A program made the translations under genes and the position numbers. The notes under the pieces were generated by a model. That model had not been told where the DNA came from and ran no database searches. It worked only from the letters and a program-made list of their open reading frames with translations. Shown here piece after piece: positions 27,210-36,345 of a stretch of 64,000 nucleotides of DNA. How positions within the stretch are numbered: the stretch's first letter is position 1; each line of letters begins with the position of its first letter. Source of the stretch: BOG-908 sp965198915 (GTDB taxonomy: Bacteria; Pseudomonadota; Alphaproteobacteria; Acetobacterales; Acetobacteraceae); the NCBI GenBank assembly GCA_965198915.1, contig CBDAQC010000004.1, forward strand, positions 248,001-312,000. Reading direction: 5' to 3'.

Positions 27210-28774
27210 GCGGCGGCGCCGGCGCGCCGGCCTTCGGCGAGGCGGATCGGCGTGCGGGCGTCACGGCGGCCGTCACGGACTTCCGGATCGGCTACACCGG
27301 GCCGGATTTCGTCTGGGACGGCGAGACACGTCCGGGATTGCCCGTCCTGCACTGGCCCGACGGGACGATCGTCGAACCCGTCCTGTTGTATTTCGCCTGG
27401 TCCCATCGGACCGGCCGCGCGGTCGCGAGCTCGATGCGCGCCGAGGCATACGCCCTCAGGGCGTGGATCGCATTCCTGTGGTCATGCGGCGAAGGTTGGG
27501 ACCGGGGGTGCGACGGCCTCCTCCGCCGGTGGCGGGAGGAGCAGCGCGCGAGGGCGGCGGCCGTGGCCGTGGCCGGGGGCAGGCGCAATGGCGGACGGAA
27601 GGTCGACGCTTCGGGTGCGGGGAATGGCGCGCGCCCTCCCTCGCCACGGCGGATCGAGGCGAAGATCGGCATGGTGTTCCGCTTCTACCAGGCGGTGCAT
27701 GAGGCCATGTGCCCGGTGCCCGGACCCGGCATTCCCCCGGCCTTCGTCGGGCGGGCGTCCGCCCGCCCGCGATGCCCGATCACAGGCAAGGAGGTCGTGG
27801 TCTGGATTTTCGGCGTCGCCAAGGTCCACACCGTGTGGGAGGGGGCCGGCCGTGCGGTGCGCCGCCGGGTGCGGCGGGGCACGCCCGTCTCCCATGACGT
27901 CGCGCGAATCCTCGCATACCTCCGGAGCCGGGCGACGACCGACCCGACCGGGCGCGCGACGAAGGGCGCGCAAGCGTGGTCGCGCCTCGAGGCGGAGCGC
28001 AACTGGCTGATCGCCCGGTGCGAGATCGAGGCGGGCTTGAGGTCGGAGGAGGTGGCGAGGCTGTCGCTCCGGGACCTCGCTGAAGCGGTTGCCGAGGCGG
28101 GCGCGGGCGTGCGGGCCTTGCGGCGTTCGGCGAGCGAGGACGCCCTGGCGTCGCTCGGGCCAGACGACCGGGCTGCCGTCCGGGCCAAGCTGGATGCCCT
28201 CGTCGCGAAGGGACGGCGCATAATCCGTGTCGAGGTGACCTGCAAGGGCGCGACGCGCGGGGCGCCGTTCCCGATCGGGCTGGTGCGCGATCTGCTGGAC
28301 GTCGGCGTGTGGACGGTGCGCGCGGCCCATGTCGATGCTTGGCGGACAGCGGACGCGGGATATGACCCGCCCACAGCGGTCTTCCTGTCGTCCAAGACGC
28401 GCCGCGGGATGCTTCCGGGCACGATCGCCGACATGATGGGCGACGCGTTCTATGCCTTGGACCTGCGCGGCAGCGGGCACCGCCTGCGCGCATACTGCGC
28501 AGTGGAGATGGCGATGCGGCTGATCCAAGAACGGCTGCCGCTCAACGGGTTCATATACGACTCGAAGGTCGAGAACTGGGTCTTGCTGCAGGTCGCCGAG
28601 GCGCTGGGCCACGGGTCGATCTCCACGACGACGCGCCATTACGTCGACGCCGCGCTCATGCGGCTGTTGGGATTGGCGACGAAGGCCAAGTTGGTCGAGC
28701 TGCTGGCGGCGGGTCGGGACCTGGGTGCGGTCCTCCGCGAACTGGGAACCAAAGGCCATCCCGACGCCAGGTGA
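27206..28774 (+). CDS. Recombinase module B, gene 4: canonical tyrosine recombinase
   Basis: 522 residues from a GTG overlapping the gene 3 stop. The catalytic residues are Arg in CEIEAGLRSEEVARLSLRDL, Lys in VEVTCKGATRGAPFPI, HxxR in SGHRLRAYCAVEMAM, His in VAEALGHGSISTTTRHYVDA and Tyr in HYV. It shares with module A gene 4 the N-terminal block PVLHWPDGTIVEPVLLYFAW and the FLSSKTRRGMLPGTIADMM block. An insertion of Ala/Arg-rich residues (about 115-145) is specific to this copy. The last 25 codons and downstream DNA are repeated at 32101. Confidence 0.85.
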   Translation: MSGGAGAPAFGEADRRAGVTAAVTDFRIGYTGPDFVWDGETRPGLPVLHWPDGTIVEPVLLYFAWSHRTGRAVASSMRAEAYALRAWIAFLWSCGEGWDRGCDGLLRRWREEQRARAAAVAVAGGRRNGGRKVDASGAGNGARPPSPRRIEAKIGMVFRFYQAVHEAMCPVPGPGIPPAFVGRASARPRCPITGKEVVVWIFGVAKVHTVWEGAGRAVRRRVRRGTPVSHDVARILAYLRSRATTDPTGRATKGAQAWSRLEAERNWLIARCEIEAGLRSEEVARLSLRDLAEAVAEAGAGVRALRRSASEDALASLGPDDRAAVRAKLDALVAKGRRIIRVEVTCKGATRGAPFPIGLVRDLLDVGVWTVRAAHVDAWRTADAGYDPPTAVFLSSKTRRGMLPGTIADMMGDAFYALDLRGSGHRLRAYCAVEMAMRLIQERLPLNGFIYDSKVENWVLLQVAEALGHGSISTTTRHYVDAALMRLLGLATKAKLVELLAAGRDLGAVLRELGTKGHPDAR

Positions 28775-29085
28775 AGCTTCGCTCGACGACCGCGCCGAAG
28801 CTACGCCCCGCAAGCCCTCGCCTATCAGCGATGCCGCCACTGTTTTTGCGGCGACCGGTGTCTCAAGTCGGCCCGACCCTCAATCGACAGTAAGGAGGCC
28901 CGACGCCCGCGTTTGGACGCGGCTACGAAGGTTCCGGCGGCGGCGAACCTGACTGGGGATCAACGACATTCCGGCCCTCGAGACCGGAGATGGGGTCGGT
29001 CGCATAGACGCCCCAGAGCGACAGCGGGCGGGAGGTCAATCGGCCGTCAAATCCGACTTCCATGAGCCTCCATCCCGGGATGTCC
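28676..29085. repeat. Direct repeat copy 1 (recombinase 3' end plus next gene's 3' end)
   Basis: Covers the last codons of the module B recombinase, the spacer with CAATCGACAGTAAGGAGGCC and the 3' part of the minus-strand gene that follows. It repeats at 32101-32515 with substitutions; the first 51 bases are identical. Confidence 0.8.
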
Positions 29086-29525
29086 CCGTCAATGCCGCCC
29101 TGGCAGATTTCCCAGAACACGTGGTCGACCTTGGCCGCCCCCACCATGATCGCGAAAGCGTGGAGGTCGCTCGCCGATACCCCAGCGGCCACCATCCTGG
29201 CGACCGCATCCAACGCGGCCTTGGTCTCCCCACCGCATTCGCTTTCGAGGTGCTTCCAGTCCTCGCGATAGGCGTCCTGGGGGGATTTGCCCGACAAATG
29301 CGTCGAGCCGGAGTACCGGACGGAAGCCATGAGCACGTGCAACGCCAGCGGCGCATGGCGCTGGGCCCTGTCGGCCCGGACCATCCAGAATGCGTCAGCA
29401 TCCGGCATGCAGCCCTCAACGGCGCGCACGGTGCGGTCGAACCTCTCCCGGTCCGCCTCCGGGAGGGTCGCGAGCCACTCCTCGTTGGAAAGTCCCTCTG
29501 TTGGATCGCAGTTGGTCTCAGGCAT
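28923..29525 (-). CDS. Hypothetical protein, paralogue of the gene at 32957
   Basis: 200 residues starting MPETNCDPTEGLSNEEWLAT, acidic and Trp-containing. It has the segment MVAAGVSASDLHAFAIMVGA, then VFWEICQGGIDGDIPGWRLM, ending in PISGLEGRNVVDPQ. The protein at 32957-33484 has the same central pattern (LIEAGVSADDLALFAKGVAR) and a similar end, so both belong to one unnamed family. It converges on the recombinase gene. The acidic small-protein character and pairing recall immunity or anti-toxin proteins, but this is only an impression. Confidence 0.65.
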   Translation of the reverse strand: MPETNCDPTEGLSNEEWLATLPEADRERFDRTVRAVEGCMPDADAFWMVRADRAQRHAPLALHVLMASVRYSGSTHLSGKSPQDAYREDWKHLESECGGETKAALDAVARMVAAGVSASDLHAFAIMVGAAKVDHVFWEICQGGIDGDIPGWRLMEVGFDGRLTSRPLSLWGVYATDPISGLEGRNVVDPQSGSPPPEPS

Positions 29526-30176
29526 GTATCTTCTCCATAGTTCTCGGTCCGACCGAGCTGTTTCCTGGTTCCACGGCTCCGGCGCGGATCACCGCGATCC
29601 GTGCCGATGGGGCGGGTCGATTGCTATTCCATCCCTCAGTTTGCGATCCGCCGTCGCAGCGTTGTCGCCTAAAGGGGGTAGTCGTCTGGATTCCATTCGG
29701 CCTCCTTGCGCCACGAGACGGAATTCGCGTTCCTCGATCCGATGCGGTCTTGACCGACGGCCGAAGCGACGAATCTGTTACCCGTATGTTCCGGCATCCC
29801 AGGCCCCGTCCGCCGAGCCGTCAAGCATGGATTTTCTCGGTCGTCGCACCCGGTAATCACCGGCATCGGATGACACGGGCAGGATCGTTGCAAAGATGCG
29901 AATCAGACCCGCCCGAACTTGCGTCCGTCCTTGGAGGTGTAATCGATCTTCCCGAGCAGTCGCCGGTATCCAGAATGGCAGTTTCGGAACAAAGGACTTT
30001 CAGCGTTGCGCGGTCCTCGTCACGACACTTGAACACTGTAACCGTGCCTCACGCCTCGGCATCGTCGATCGCTCGGCCGGGACGGCAGGCTTCGTGCTGG
30101 AGGTCGCCGTGGCGGTCATCATCGAACTCGCGCCCGGGGCGGCTGATCCGGCTCCGCTTGACTTGGATGCGAACTT
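29526..30176. other. No convincing gene
   Basis: About 650 bp of lower-GC DNA with short overlapping frames on both strands and no recognised protein. The last part forms the control region of the alcohol dehydrogenase gene. Confidence 0.4.
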
Positions 30177-30196
30177 ACTAGACCGGTCTGTCTAGT
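30177..30196. promoter_or_regulatory. Palindromic TetR-type operator
   Basis: Inverted repeat ACTAGAC-CGGTCT-GTCTAGT, with perfect 7-bp arms, located 14 bp before the dehydrogenase GTG. TAGACNG(G)TCTGTCTA sites of this form are common operators of TetR regulators that control a neighbouring oxidoreductase; the TetR gene at 31217 is the obvious ligand. A TTGACT at 30158 may be part of the promoter, though spacing to a -10 box is not ideal. Confidence 0.65.
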
Positions 30197-30210
30197 TGAG
30201 GGGTGTTGCC

Positions 30211-31220
30211 GTGAGACGCATGGTATTTCTGGCACCGGGGAAGCTCGAGTGGCGTGAGGCGCCCGATCCGAGATCGAGGGACCTGATGAGGCGATCGTCT
30301 CGCCGACGGTCATGGGCCGTTGCGACCTCGACGCGCTCTACCTCGCCGGTCGCGTGCCGTTGGCGGCTGGCGAGCCGATCGGGCATGAGATAATCGGCAC
30401 AGTCGTCGATTTGGGCGAGGTCGCGGCGCGGCGCTTCCGGATCGGGCAGACGGTCATCGTCACTGCCCAGATCGCCTGCGGCAGCTGCGGATGTTGCCTG
30501 GCGGGCCTGACCGGGCGCTGCGAGCGCGTGCCGTTCGGCGCGAGCTACGGCATGGGCCGAGCCGGCGGCTACGGCGGGGCAGTCGGCGAACGGGTCCGGG
30601 TACCGTTCGCCGGAGGCATGATGGTGCCGCTACCGTCTGGGTGCAGGCCGGAGACGATGATCGGGCTCGCGGACATGTCCGCGGACGCCTGGCGCGCAGT
30701 CGGACCACCGCTGGCGGCACGTCCTGGCGGGTCCGTGCTGGTGGTGGGCGGAATGGTGCCGGTGATCGGCATCTACGCCGCCGGCCTAGCCCGCGCGCTC
30801 GGCGCCGGGCGCGTCGTCTACGTCGACGCCGATGCGAGCCGGCGTGACGCGGCCGCCGCGTACGGAGCGGAAGCGGCTGAGCGCCTCGACGCTGTCGGCT
30901 CCGGCTTCGACGTGGTGGTGGACGCGGCGGGCGACAGGGCCCAACTAGCGCTCGCCGTGCGGGCCTGCGCGCCCGAGGCGATCCTGACGAGCGTTGCACC
31001 GCCCTCCGTCCCACCGGACCTGCCGATGGCGGAGATGTACTGGAAGGGCCTGACCTACTCGATTGGGCGGCCGAACTGCCGGCCAGGGTGCGAGCACGCC
31101 ATGCATGCCTGGGCGAGCAAGGGCTTCGATCCGTCGATCGTCGGCCCCAAGCTGTTCGCCTTCGACTCCGCGCCCGAGGCCTGGATCGACCCGGCTATCT
31201 ACGTGGCCGTGACGCGTTGA
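30211..31220 (+). pseudogene. Zinc-type alcohol dehydrogenase with a frameshift near codon 20
   Basis: The first codons from the GTG at 30211 read VRRMVFLAPGKLEWREAPDPRS. The next residues, EGPDEAIVSPTVMGRCDLDA, continue in the +1 frame from about 30271, so a single-base indel splits the gene. The rest is an intact MDR-family enzyme: LAAGEPIGHEIIGTVVDLGE, the structural zinc Cys cluster in IACGSCGCCLAGLTGRC, and a Rossmann GGMVPVIGIYAAGLARALGA. If the frameshift is not a sequencing error, translation could only start internally (for example ATG 30312), losing the catalytic-domain start. It is followed at once by the TetR gene (stop and start overlap). Confidence 0.75.
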
Positions 31221-31822
31221 GGGCGGTTACGCGGGAAAAGTTGCCCACCCGCGCCCGCATCCTCGGTGCGGCCACCCGGCTGTTCCAGGCGCGCGGCTAC
31301 CACGGTGTCGGCATCAACGAGATCCTCGCCGAGGCGAACGCGCCGAAGGGCTGCTTCTACCACCACTTCCCGGACGGCAAGTCGGCGCTGGCGGCCGAGG
31401 CCGTGGCCGTTCTGTGCGCTGAGGTGGACCGGATGATCCTGCACCATCGTGACCGCGGGCGTGACGCGGGCAGCATTCTCAGGCTGGTGGCCGAAGGCAT
31501 GGGCGCCTGGCTCGCCGCGTCGAAGTGGCGGGAAGGCTCGCTCGTCGCCGTCATCGCGCAGGAGGCGGTGCCGGAAAACGGGCGGTTGACCGAGGCGGTG
31601 CGCGACGCTTACGCGCGGTGGCGGTCGGCCTTCACCGAAATCCTGGTTGGACAGGGCTGGGAGCAGGATCGAGCGGCAGCGCTGGGCCACCTCGCCGTTG
31701 CAGTGTTGGAAGGCGGCATGATCCTGGCCCGCGTGGACGCCTGCGTCGAGCCGCTGTCCGCCGCGATCGGCGAGGTGGCCGGAGTGTTGGGATCACAGCC
31801 TCGTAACGGACGCGCGTCGTGA
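31217..31822 (+). CDS. TetR family regulator of the dehydrogenase
   Basis: 201 residues. The N-terminal helix-turn-helix is typical: PTRARILGAATRLFQARGYH, GVGINEILAEANAPKGCFYH, HFPDGKSALAAEAV. The C-terminal ligand domain is helical (EGSLVAVIAQEAVPENGRLT). The TTG start overlaps the stop of the dehydrogenase (TTGA), so the two genes are co-transcribed and the regulator probably binds the palindrome at 30177-30196. It looks intact even though its partner is frameshifted. Confidence 0.8.
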   Translation: MRAVTREKLPTRARILGAATRLFQARGYHGVGINEILAEANAPKGCFYHHFPDGKSALAAEAVAVLCAEVDRMILHHRDRGRDAGSILRLVAEGMGAWLAASKWREGSLVAVIAQEAVPENGRLTEAVRDAYARWRSAFTEILVGQGWEQDRAAALGHLAVAVLEGGMILARVDACVEPLSAAIGEVAGVLGSQPRNGRAS

Positions 31823-32100
31823 TGGGAACTCGCCGACGGGAGGGCAGGCCAAGCCGCTTTGGCTTGATATGGCGGAACGGACGGAGGATGCCCAGGGAAC
31901 GACTGCTGGACCCTTAGTCGTATCCTTGGCGACCCGAGCCGGCATTGCTCGCCTGTACGGCTCAGGTCATCGGATTCCTGGGGATCACTGCATGGAGATC
32001 CACTAAGGATTCGCTTATCGCTACCTTCATCGGCGGGGATCGGGCCCGGCACCCCCGCCCGTCGCGCCTGGCCCCTCTCGTCGGCCCGAACGCCATGCTG

Positions 32101-32515
32101 GCGACGAAGGCCAAGTTGGTCGAGCTGCTGGCGGCGGGTCGGGACCTGGGTACAGTCCTCCGCGAACGGGGAAACAATGGCCATCCCGACGCCAGTGAGA
32201 GCTTCGCACGACGATCGCGCCGTAGCCACGTTCGGCAGGCCTTCAACCATCAGCGATGCCGCCTTGTTTTTCGGCGACCGGTGTCTCGCGTCGGCCCGAT
32301 CCTCAATCGACAGTAAGGAGGCCCGACGCGCGTGTTCGGGCGTGGATACTACGGATGGTGCGGCTGCTCGCTCCATTGGAGTGCGTGACGCTCCCGCTCT
32401 CGCGGCCAGAGATGGGTTAGGTCGCATAGATGCCCCAGAGTGACAGGGGCCAGCCGCTTAATTGACGTTGAGTCCGACGCCCATGAGCCTCCATCCCTGA
32501 ATGTCCTGGTAGATC
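32101..32515. repeat. Direct repeat copy 2: decayed 3' remnant of a third recombinase module
   Basis: The first 51 bases match 28676-28726 exactly, and the following 200 bases match with scattered changes, including the spacer CAATCGACAGTAAGGAGGCC. The tail (around 32410-32515) matches the 3' end of the gene at 28923 (in minus translation GWRLMGVGLNVN then stop). Thus a third module once ended here, or this segment was duplicated with its neighbour. Confidence 0.8.
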
Positions 32516-32558
32516 ACCAGTGCCCCGCTGGACAGTCGGGGTGAGTTCAAGAAATGGG

Positions 32559-32613
32559 TCAATTCCCAGTGGAAACTTGACCGTTGACGCGTCAGTTCTC
32601 AGTGGAACTCAAC
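32559..32613. repeat. Two 22-bp near-direct repeats, possible IS21-type end
   Basis: TCAATTCCCAGTGGAA at 32559 and TCAGTTCTCAGTGGAA at 32592 repeat at 33-bp spacing. Multiple internal terminal repeats containing TCAATT are a feature of IS21-family ends. No istA or istB frame is intact beside it, so it would be a remnant. Confidence 0.3.
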
Positions 32614-32956
32614 ACTCCGGCGTGTCGCCCAACGCTCGCGATACGCCCCCAACCCAGAGGTGGACGGTCGCCAGGCGGTCCACCTTGAGGGGTATGAACT
32701 CGCGCTGGCGTGCGCGATCATCGTGGCACCACCTTGAGAATGGGCTGCTCGGCAAGCCGCGCCGCTCGGAGCGTAGCGACGATGCTGGCTTGGACGCCGT
32801 TCAAGAACGGTGCAAGCCTGATCCCGCCGATCGGTCGCATCGGTCCTGATCAGCTTTTTAGCTATGCGTTGCAACTACTTGGAGGTAATCCGTGCACTGT
32901 CCCAGCTATACTTCAGTCCACTTTATTCCCGAGAAACTGTGCGGATTATGTTGGCG

Positions 32957-33484
32957 TCACGAGATCGGTTCGAGGTGATGGGTCCCAACGCATGCTTTCC
33001 TGCCAGTGGGCTCCCCATATATCTCCTCCGTCAGCGCCCAACCTGGTCCGGGGCCGCTGAGCGCTTCCCCAGCATCTATGCTCTCGATGAGGAGGTTGCC
33101 GGTCCTGCGCGCGACACCTTTAGCGAACAGCGCGAGGTCGTCGGCTGAAACTCCCGCTTCAATCAAACGCTGCTGCGCGCCCCAATAATCCCGCTCTTCA
33201 TCGGTGTAGGTTTCCGTATCGCGCAGCGTGACCCTGTCCAGCTCGAACCTTGCCGCCGTCCAAGACCTGCATTCTTCTTCCAGCGGTTTTCTCAGTGCGA
33301 TGTAGGCGGCGAGGTGTGCATACTTGGAGCCCTCGTCCAACATGATCACCGCTTCGGCCTCGGCCTCGGGCGCGCCATCGTAGACCAGATGCACCCAAAC
33401 ACCCATCGCCATCGCCTTCTTTTCCGCAGTCAGCGTCTCCAGCCAAGCGTTGAATTCGGCCGAGCCGGCCATCCGGTTTTGCAT
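32957..33484 (-). CDS. Hypothetical protein, paralogue of the gene at 28923
   Basis: 175 residues starting MQNRMAGSAEFNAWLETLTA at an ATG with AGGAAG upstream; the frame can extend to 33595 without support. It is acidic and soluble, containing GVWVHLVYDGAPEAEAEAVI, LIEAGVSADDLALFAKGVAR and GPGWALTEEIYGEPTGRK. The central part and ending echo the 200-residue protein at 28923. Both sit beside recombinase remnants, which suggests the family travels with the recombinase modules. Function unknown. Confidence 0.65.
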   Translation of the reverse strand: MQNRMAGSAEFNAWLETLTAEKKAMAMGVWVHLVYDGAPEAEAEAVIMLDEGSKYAHLAAYIALRKPLEEECRSWTAARFELDRVTLRDTETYTDEERDYWGAQQRLIEAGVSADDLALFAKGVARRTGNLLIESIDAGEALSGPGPGWALTEEIYGEPTGRKACVGTHHLEPIS

Positions 33485-34703
33485 CACCAAACTTCCTATC
33501 CAAGTCACTCTGAGGGACACGAGACGAGCGTGAACTCTTTTTTCCTGCACGCACAGCGACGCTTCGTTCGCAAGCCCGTCTACGGCATTCGTCATTCGAC
33601 ACCGACCGCATCATCAACTTCCTTCCCTGGAGCAACGCGAATCGTTTTTCTTATGTTCTCCGGAGTGGAGGCTACCGCCCGGCAAGAGGCAACAGCAAGC
33701 CTGATGCCGCTACCATGAACGGACAGCCTGCCATGAAGAAGACTTCGCACAGGAGCATACACGGAGCGGCTCGGTCTGGGCGAGCCGAGCTGAAGGCAAG
33801 CGTGTTCCATCAGTTGCCCTCGGAGGCTCAAGACAACGACCGTCCGGTCGTTGCTCTCATACGGTCTGATGAGTCGCCGACGACGAGAATCGTGCGCCTT
33901 CCTGGTCGCGACCGCTGCAACTTACCGTCTCTGCTGGATGCCGATGCACGACTGGTGGCGGCGGCCATGGCTTGTCGGGCGCCGACCTGCAGGCCACAAC
34001 CGACATTGTCATGCTCCCGTCGTCGCTGCTGGCGTTGGCAAGGCTTCAAGCCTCGTCAGTTCGGGTGCCTCGACAAGAACGCCTCCACGCGCTGCCGCGC
34101 CGCCGTCGCGAGGACGGACGTGACATGGGCATAATCCAGTCCTTCCGGTCGGCTTTTCGGAGAGACTGCGTGGGTGACGCCTGATGGGGATGTTCGACTC
34201 CAGGATCGCTCGACATCGGTGCTGTCCCGGGGACTTGCATCATCTATAACCGAGGTCGTCATGTGCCTTGAGCGACGGTTCGCAGAGCCGGAAGTAGGGA
34301 CCTGAGTCCCCGACCAATCCGAAGGTGCAGCGTCCCTCATGCAATGCCGCCGCGAGGTCGCCCAGTTTTTATGCCGGTGTTGCGGGCGAAGTTCGATCCG
34401 ATATGGCAATCAGGCCCCGTCATCGCCACGAACCTATCCTCCGAGTCGACGCTAAACTCGTTGTTCCCGCTGCCGCAACCGAGCGAGGTTCCGCACTGGC
34501 TCGGCCATCCCGCCCCACAAGCATGGCTCGGAGCCGTCTGCATCGACTGCGGCCTTGGGTCTGGAGACGATTGTTCCCGCCTTCGTGTCCCGTCAGACGA
34601 GTGACCTTGTTGGCAGCGCTGGAGCATCTTTGTCTGGACTCCCATGCATCGGCGCGGGACGCACGCCTTGGGTGCATGCCCGCCGGCCCATCCTCGTGGC
34701 GGC
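33485..34703. other. About 1.2 kb without a convincing gene
   Basis: Many short frames overlap on both strands, none with a recognisable domain or good ribosome site. The phrase GLDYAHVTSVLATAARQRVE on the minus strand near 34100 reads like protein and may be a relic, but it is cut on both sides. Base composition is lower in GC than the flanks. Confidence 0.4.
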
Positions 34704-35000
34704 TCACGCGTCCGCGCCGGGAACTTCGAGACCCGCCGCCACCGCCAGGATGGCGATCGCCTCCCCGCTCGCGACGGACCGCGACCTCGCGACGAATTCG
34801 ATGGCGTCGCCGTGCGCGCCGCACCCGAAGCAGTGGAAGCCGTGGTCGTAGGCGTAGAGGGTTGGAGAGCCGCCCTCGTGGAACGGGCACCTTCCCTTCC
34901 ACACCCGACCCGACTCCTCGAGATCGACCGACCGGCCGACGAGGTCCGGCATCGAGGTCCGCTCCCTTAGAAAATCGAGGAAAAGGCTACTGGTGCCCAT
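34704..35000 (-). CDS. CHC2 zinc-finger protein (primase N-terminal domain only)
   Basis: 98 residues: MGTSSLFLDFLRERTSMPDL, VGRSVDLEESGRVWKGRCPF, then HEGGSPTLYAYDHGFHCFGC, GAHGDAIEFVARSRSV. The zinc ligands CPFH...CFGC fit the CHC2 finger at the start of DnaG-type primases. The TOPRIM and helicase-binding parts are absent; short free-standing CHC2 proteins occur on plasmids, phages and islands. It follows a decayed ParB-like gene on the same strand, so this looks like part of a replication or maintenance block. The ending is close to GLEVPGADA. Confidence 0.75.
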   Translation of the reverse strand: MGTSSLFLDFLRERTSMPDLVGRSVDLEESGRVWKGRCPFHEGGSPTLYAYDHGFHCFGCGAHGDAIEFVARSRSVASGEAIAILAVAAGLEVPGADA

Positions 35001-35019
35001 GTGCTTCCGCTCCTCCCGT

Positions 35020-35470
35020 CGTCCGGTCCACCTCGTCCGCCATGGAGACACCGGCGGTAGGGGGCCTGTAACAGACGGGGCGCTGTTCACCGCCGGGAAA
35101 GACCAACCGTCGCCCCCTACGGACGACCATCGGAACTCCCGCTTCGTCAATGTATCGCCCCTCGACCAGGGGATGCACGCCTTGATCATGAGCGCGAACC
35201 GCTCCAACTCCCTCGCGCGTTCCGACCGGCGCTTCGAACCCGCGATGAACCTCCCATGAGCGGGTGAGCGGGATCCTCTCGTGCGTCCAGCCCCGTGTCC
35301 AGCGCGTCGAGCCATGGCTCCAGCTTGCCCTTGACGGGCGTCCCCGAGGCGAGAGGGCTGTTGCGCGGAGCGGGGTGTTCCGAACGGGCTTCGAGAAGGC
35401 GTGTGCGTCGACCTCCGCCTCCACCCGCTCATGTCCGGCTACGCATCGGCTCGGCGAGTTGGGACAGGCG
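35020..35470 (-). pseudogene. Decayed copy of the ParB-like gene at 48640
   Basis: Pieces in two frames match the C-terminal half of the intact protein: ERVEAEVDAHAFSKPVRNTP (intact: DVEQVVADVNTHAFPKAVRS), FEAPVGTREG (VDAPVGTREG) and LERFALMIKACIPWSRGDTL (LERFALMIKSWNLWAKGETV). The N-terminal part is missing. The copy is diverged, not a recent duplicate. Confidence 0.75.
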
Positions 35471-35643
35471 CGGACCGCTTTTTCGCGATCGAGCTTCTCT
35501 TGGCCCATGGACAATAACCCTTTCTAGGATTATCCTATTTGGGGATAGAAGTAGGGGTCTGCCTTGGGAAAACGCTGCTTTCAGTTCCGACGTTTCGGGT
35601 CCGAACGTCGGGTGGCGTCCCGCGCTCGGCAGGTCATTGTCCG

Positions 35644-36345
35644 GTGACGGCGACGCAAGGGGACGGCCCTGCGGGGCAAGGCCAGCCACCACACGCCACG
35701 GTCCGACCCGCGCCCGCGGATGACGGATCGGAGGGAGTGACCTGGGCGCTCGCTTTCCTGCCCTTCGCGACCTTGCTGGGCTACGCCTTGGCCGCCGCGT
35801 GGGGCGTGAGCCTGGGACCGATTTCGGTCGCGACGCTCGTCGGCTCGGCCGCGCTGGTCGTCACAGACAAGCGGCGGTTGGTCCGGACCGGGAGGATTCC
35901 GTCCTCATCGACGCCGTCGACCGCGTGGCTCCTCTTCCCGCCGGGCTATCTCCTCCGGCGTGCTCGGGCGCTGGGAGCCCCGCGCACGCAGGGATGGATC
36001 GCGGTGGCCTGCTTCGTCGTCGCGTTCATCGGCCGCACCGCGCTCGTCGCGAAATACACCGAGGCGCCGACCGGCGCGGATCCGGTCCTGCCCGCCTGTG
36101 CCGAGCGCGCGATCATCCAGGACGTCCTGAACGTGTTCGATGACCTCGGGGCCATCCGGACCACCGGCGTCCGCGGGGTGACGCTCACGGAGCAGACCGA
36201 GATCGGCCAAGGTCCCGGTCCAGCGCCCGTCAAGAAGTATTGCACTGGCAAGGTGGAGGCGTCGAACACGCAGGAGTACCAGATCGAGTACGACCTCGAA
36301 CTCCAGCAAGGGCAAGTAATCGTCCGCGTGGAATTGCAGCAGTGA
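35644..36345 (+). CDS. Hypothetical membrane-anchored protein
   Basis: About 233 residues if it starts at the GTG 35644; the frame is open from 35539. It has two hydrophobic segments (TWALAFLPFATLLGYALAAA with AAWGVSLGPISVATLVGSAA, and WIAVACFVVAFIGRTALVA), a short cytosolic stretch between them, and a C-terminal soluble domain of about 95 residues ending YDLELQQGQVIVRVELQQ. The module DKRRLVR..., then AWLLFPPGYLLRRARALG recurs in the protein at 37280. The next gene's GTG overlaps the stop. No family name. Confidence 0.55.
   Translation: MTATQGDGPAGQGQPPHATVRPAPADDGSEGVTWALAFLPFATLLGYALAAAWGVSLGPISVATLVGSAALVVTDKRRLVRTGRIPSSSTPSTAWLLFPPGYLLRRARALGAPRTQGWIAVACFVVAFIGRTALVAKYTEAPTGADPVLPACAERAIIQDVLNVFDDLGAIRTTGVRGVTLTEQTEIGQGPGPAPVKKYCTGKVEASNTQEYQIEYDLELQQGQVIVRVELQQ

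Larger units (their letters stand above)
31823..32956. other. Relic region with repeat copy 2 and possible IS end
   Basis: No intact gene. It contains the second copy of the recombinase 3' end (32101-32515), a possible IS21-type end (32559-32613) and GC-rich shadows. The 31850-32100 part has no recognisable origin. Confidence 0.5.

Noticed and set aside
32559..32760. An intact IS21-family element
   Set aside because: Two short repeats resemble IS21 ends, but no transposase or helper frame is present; kept only as a low-confidence repeat.
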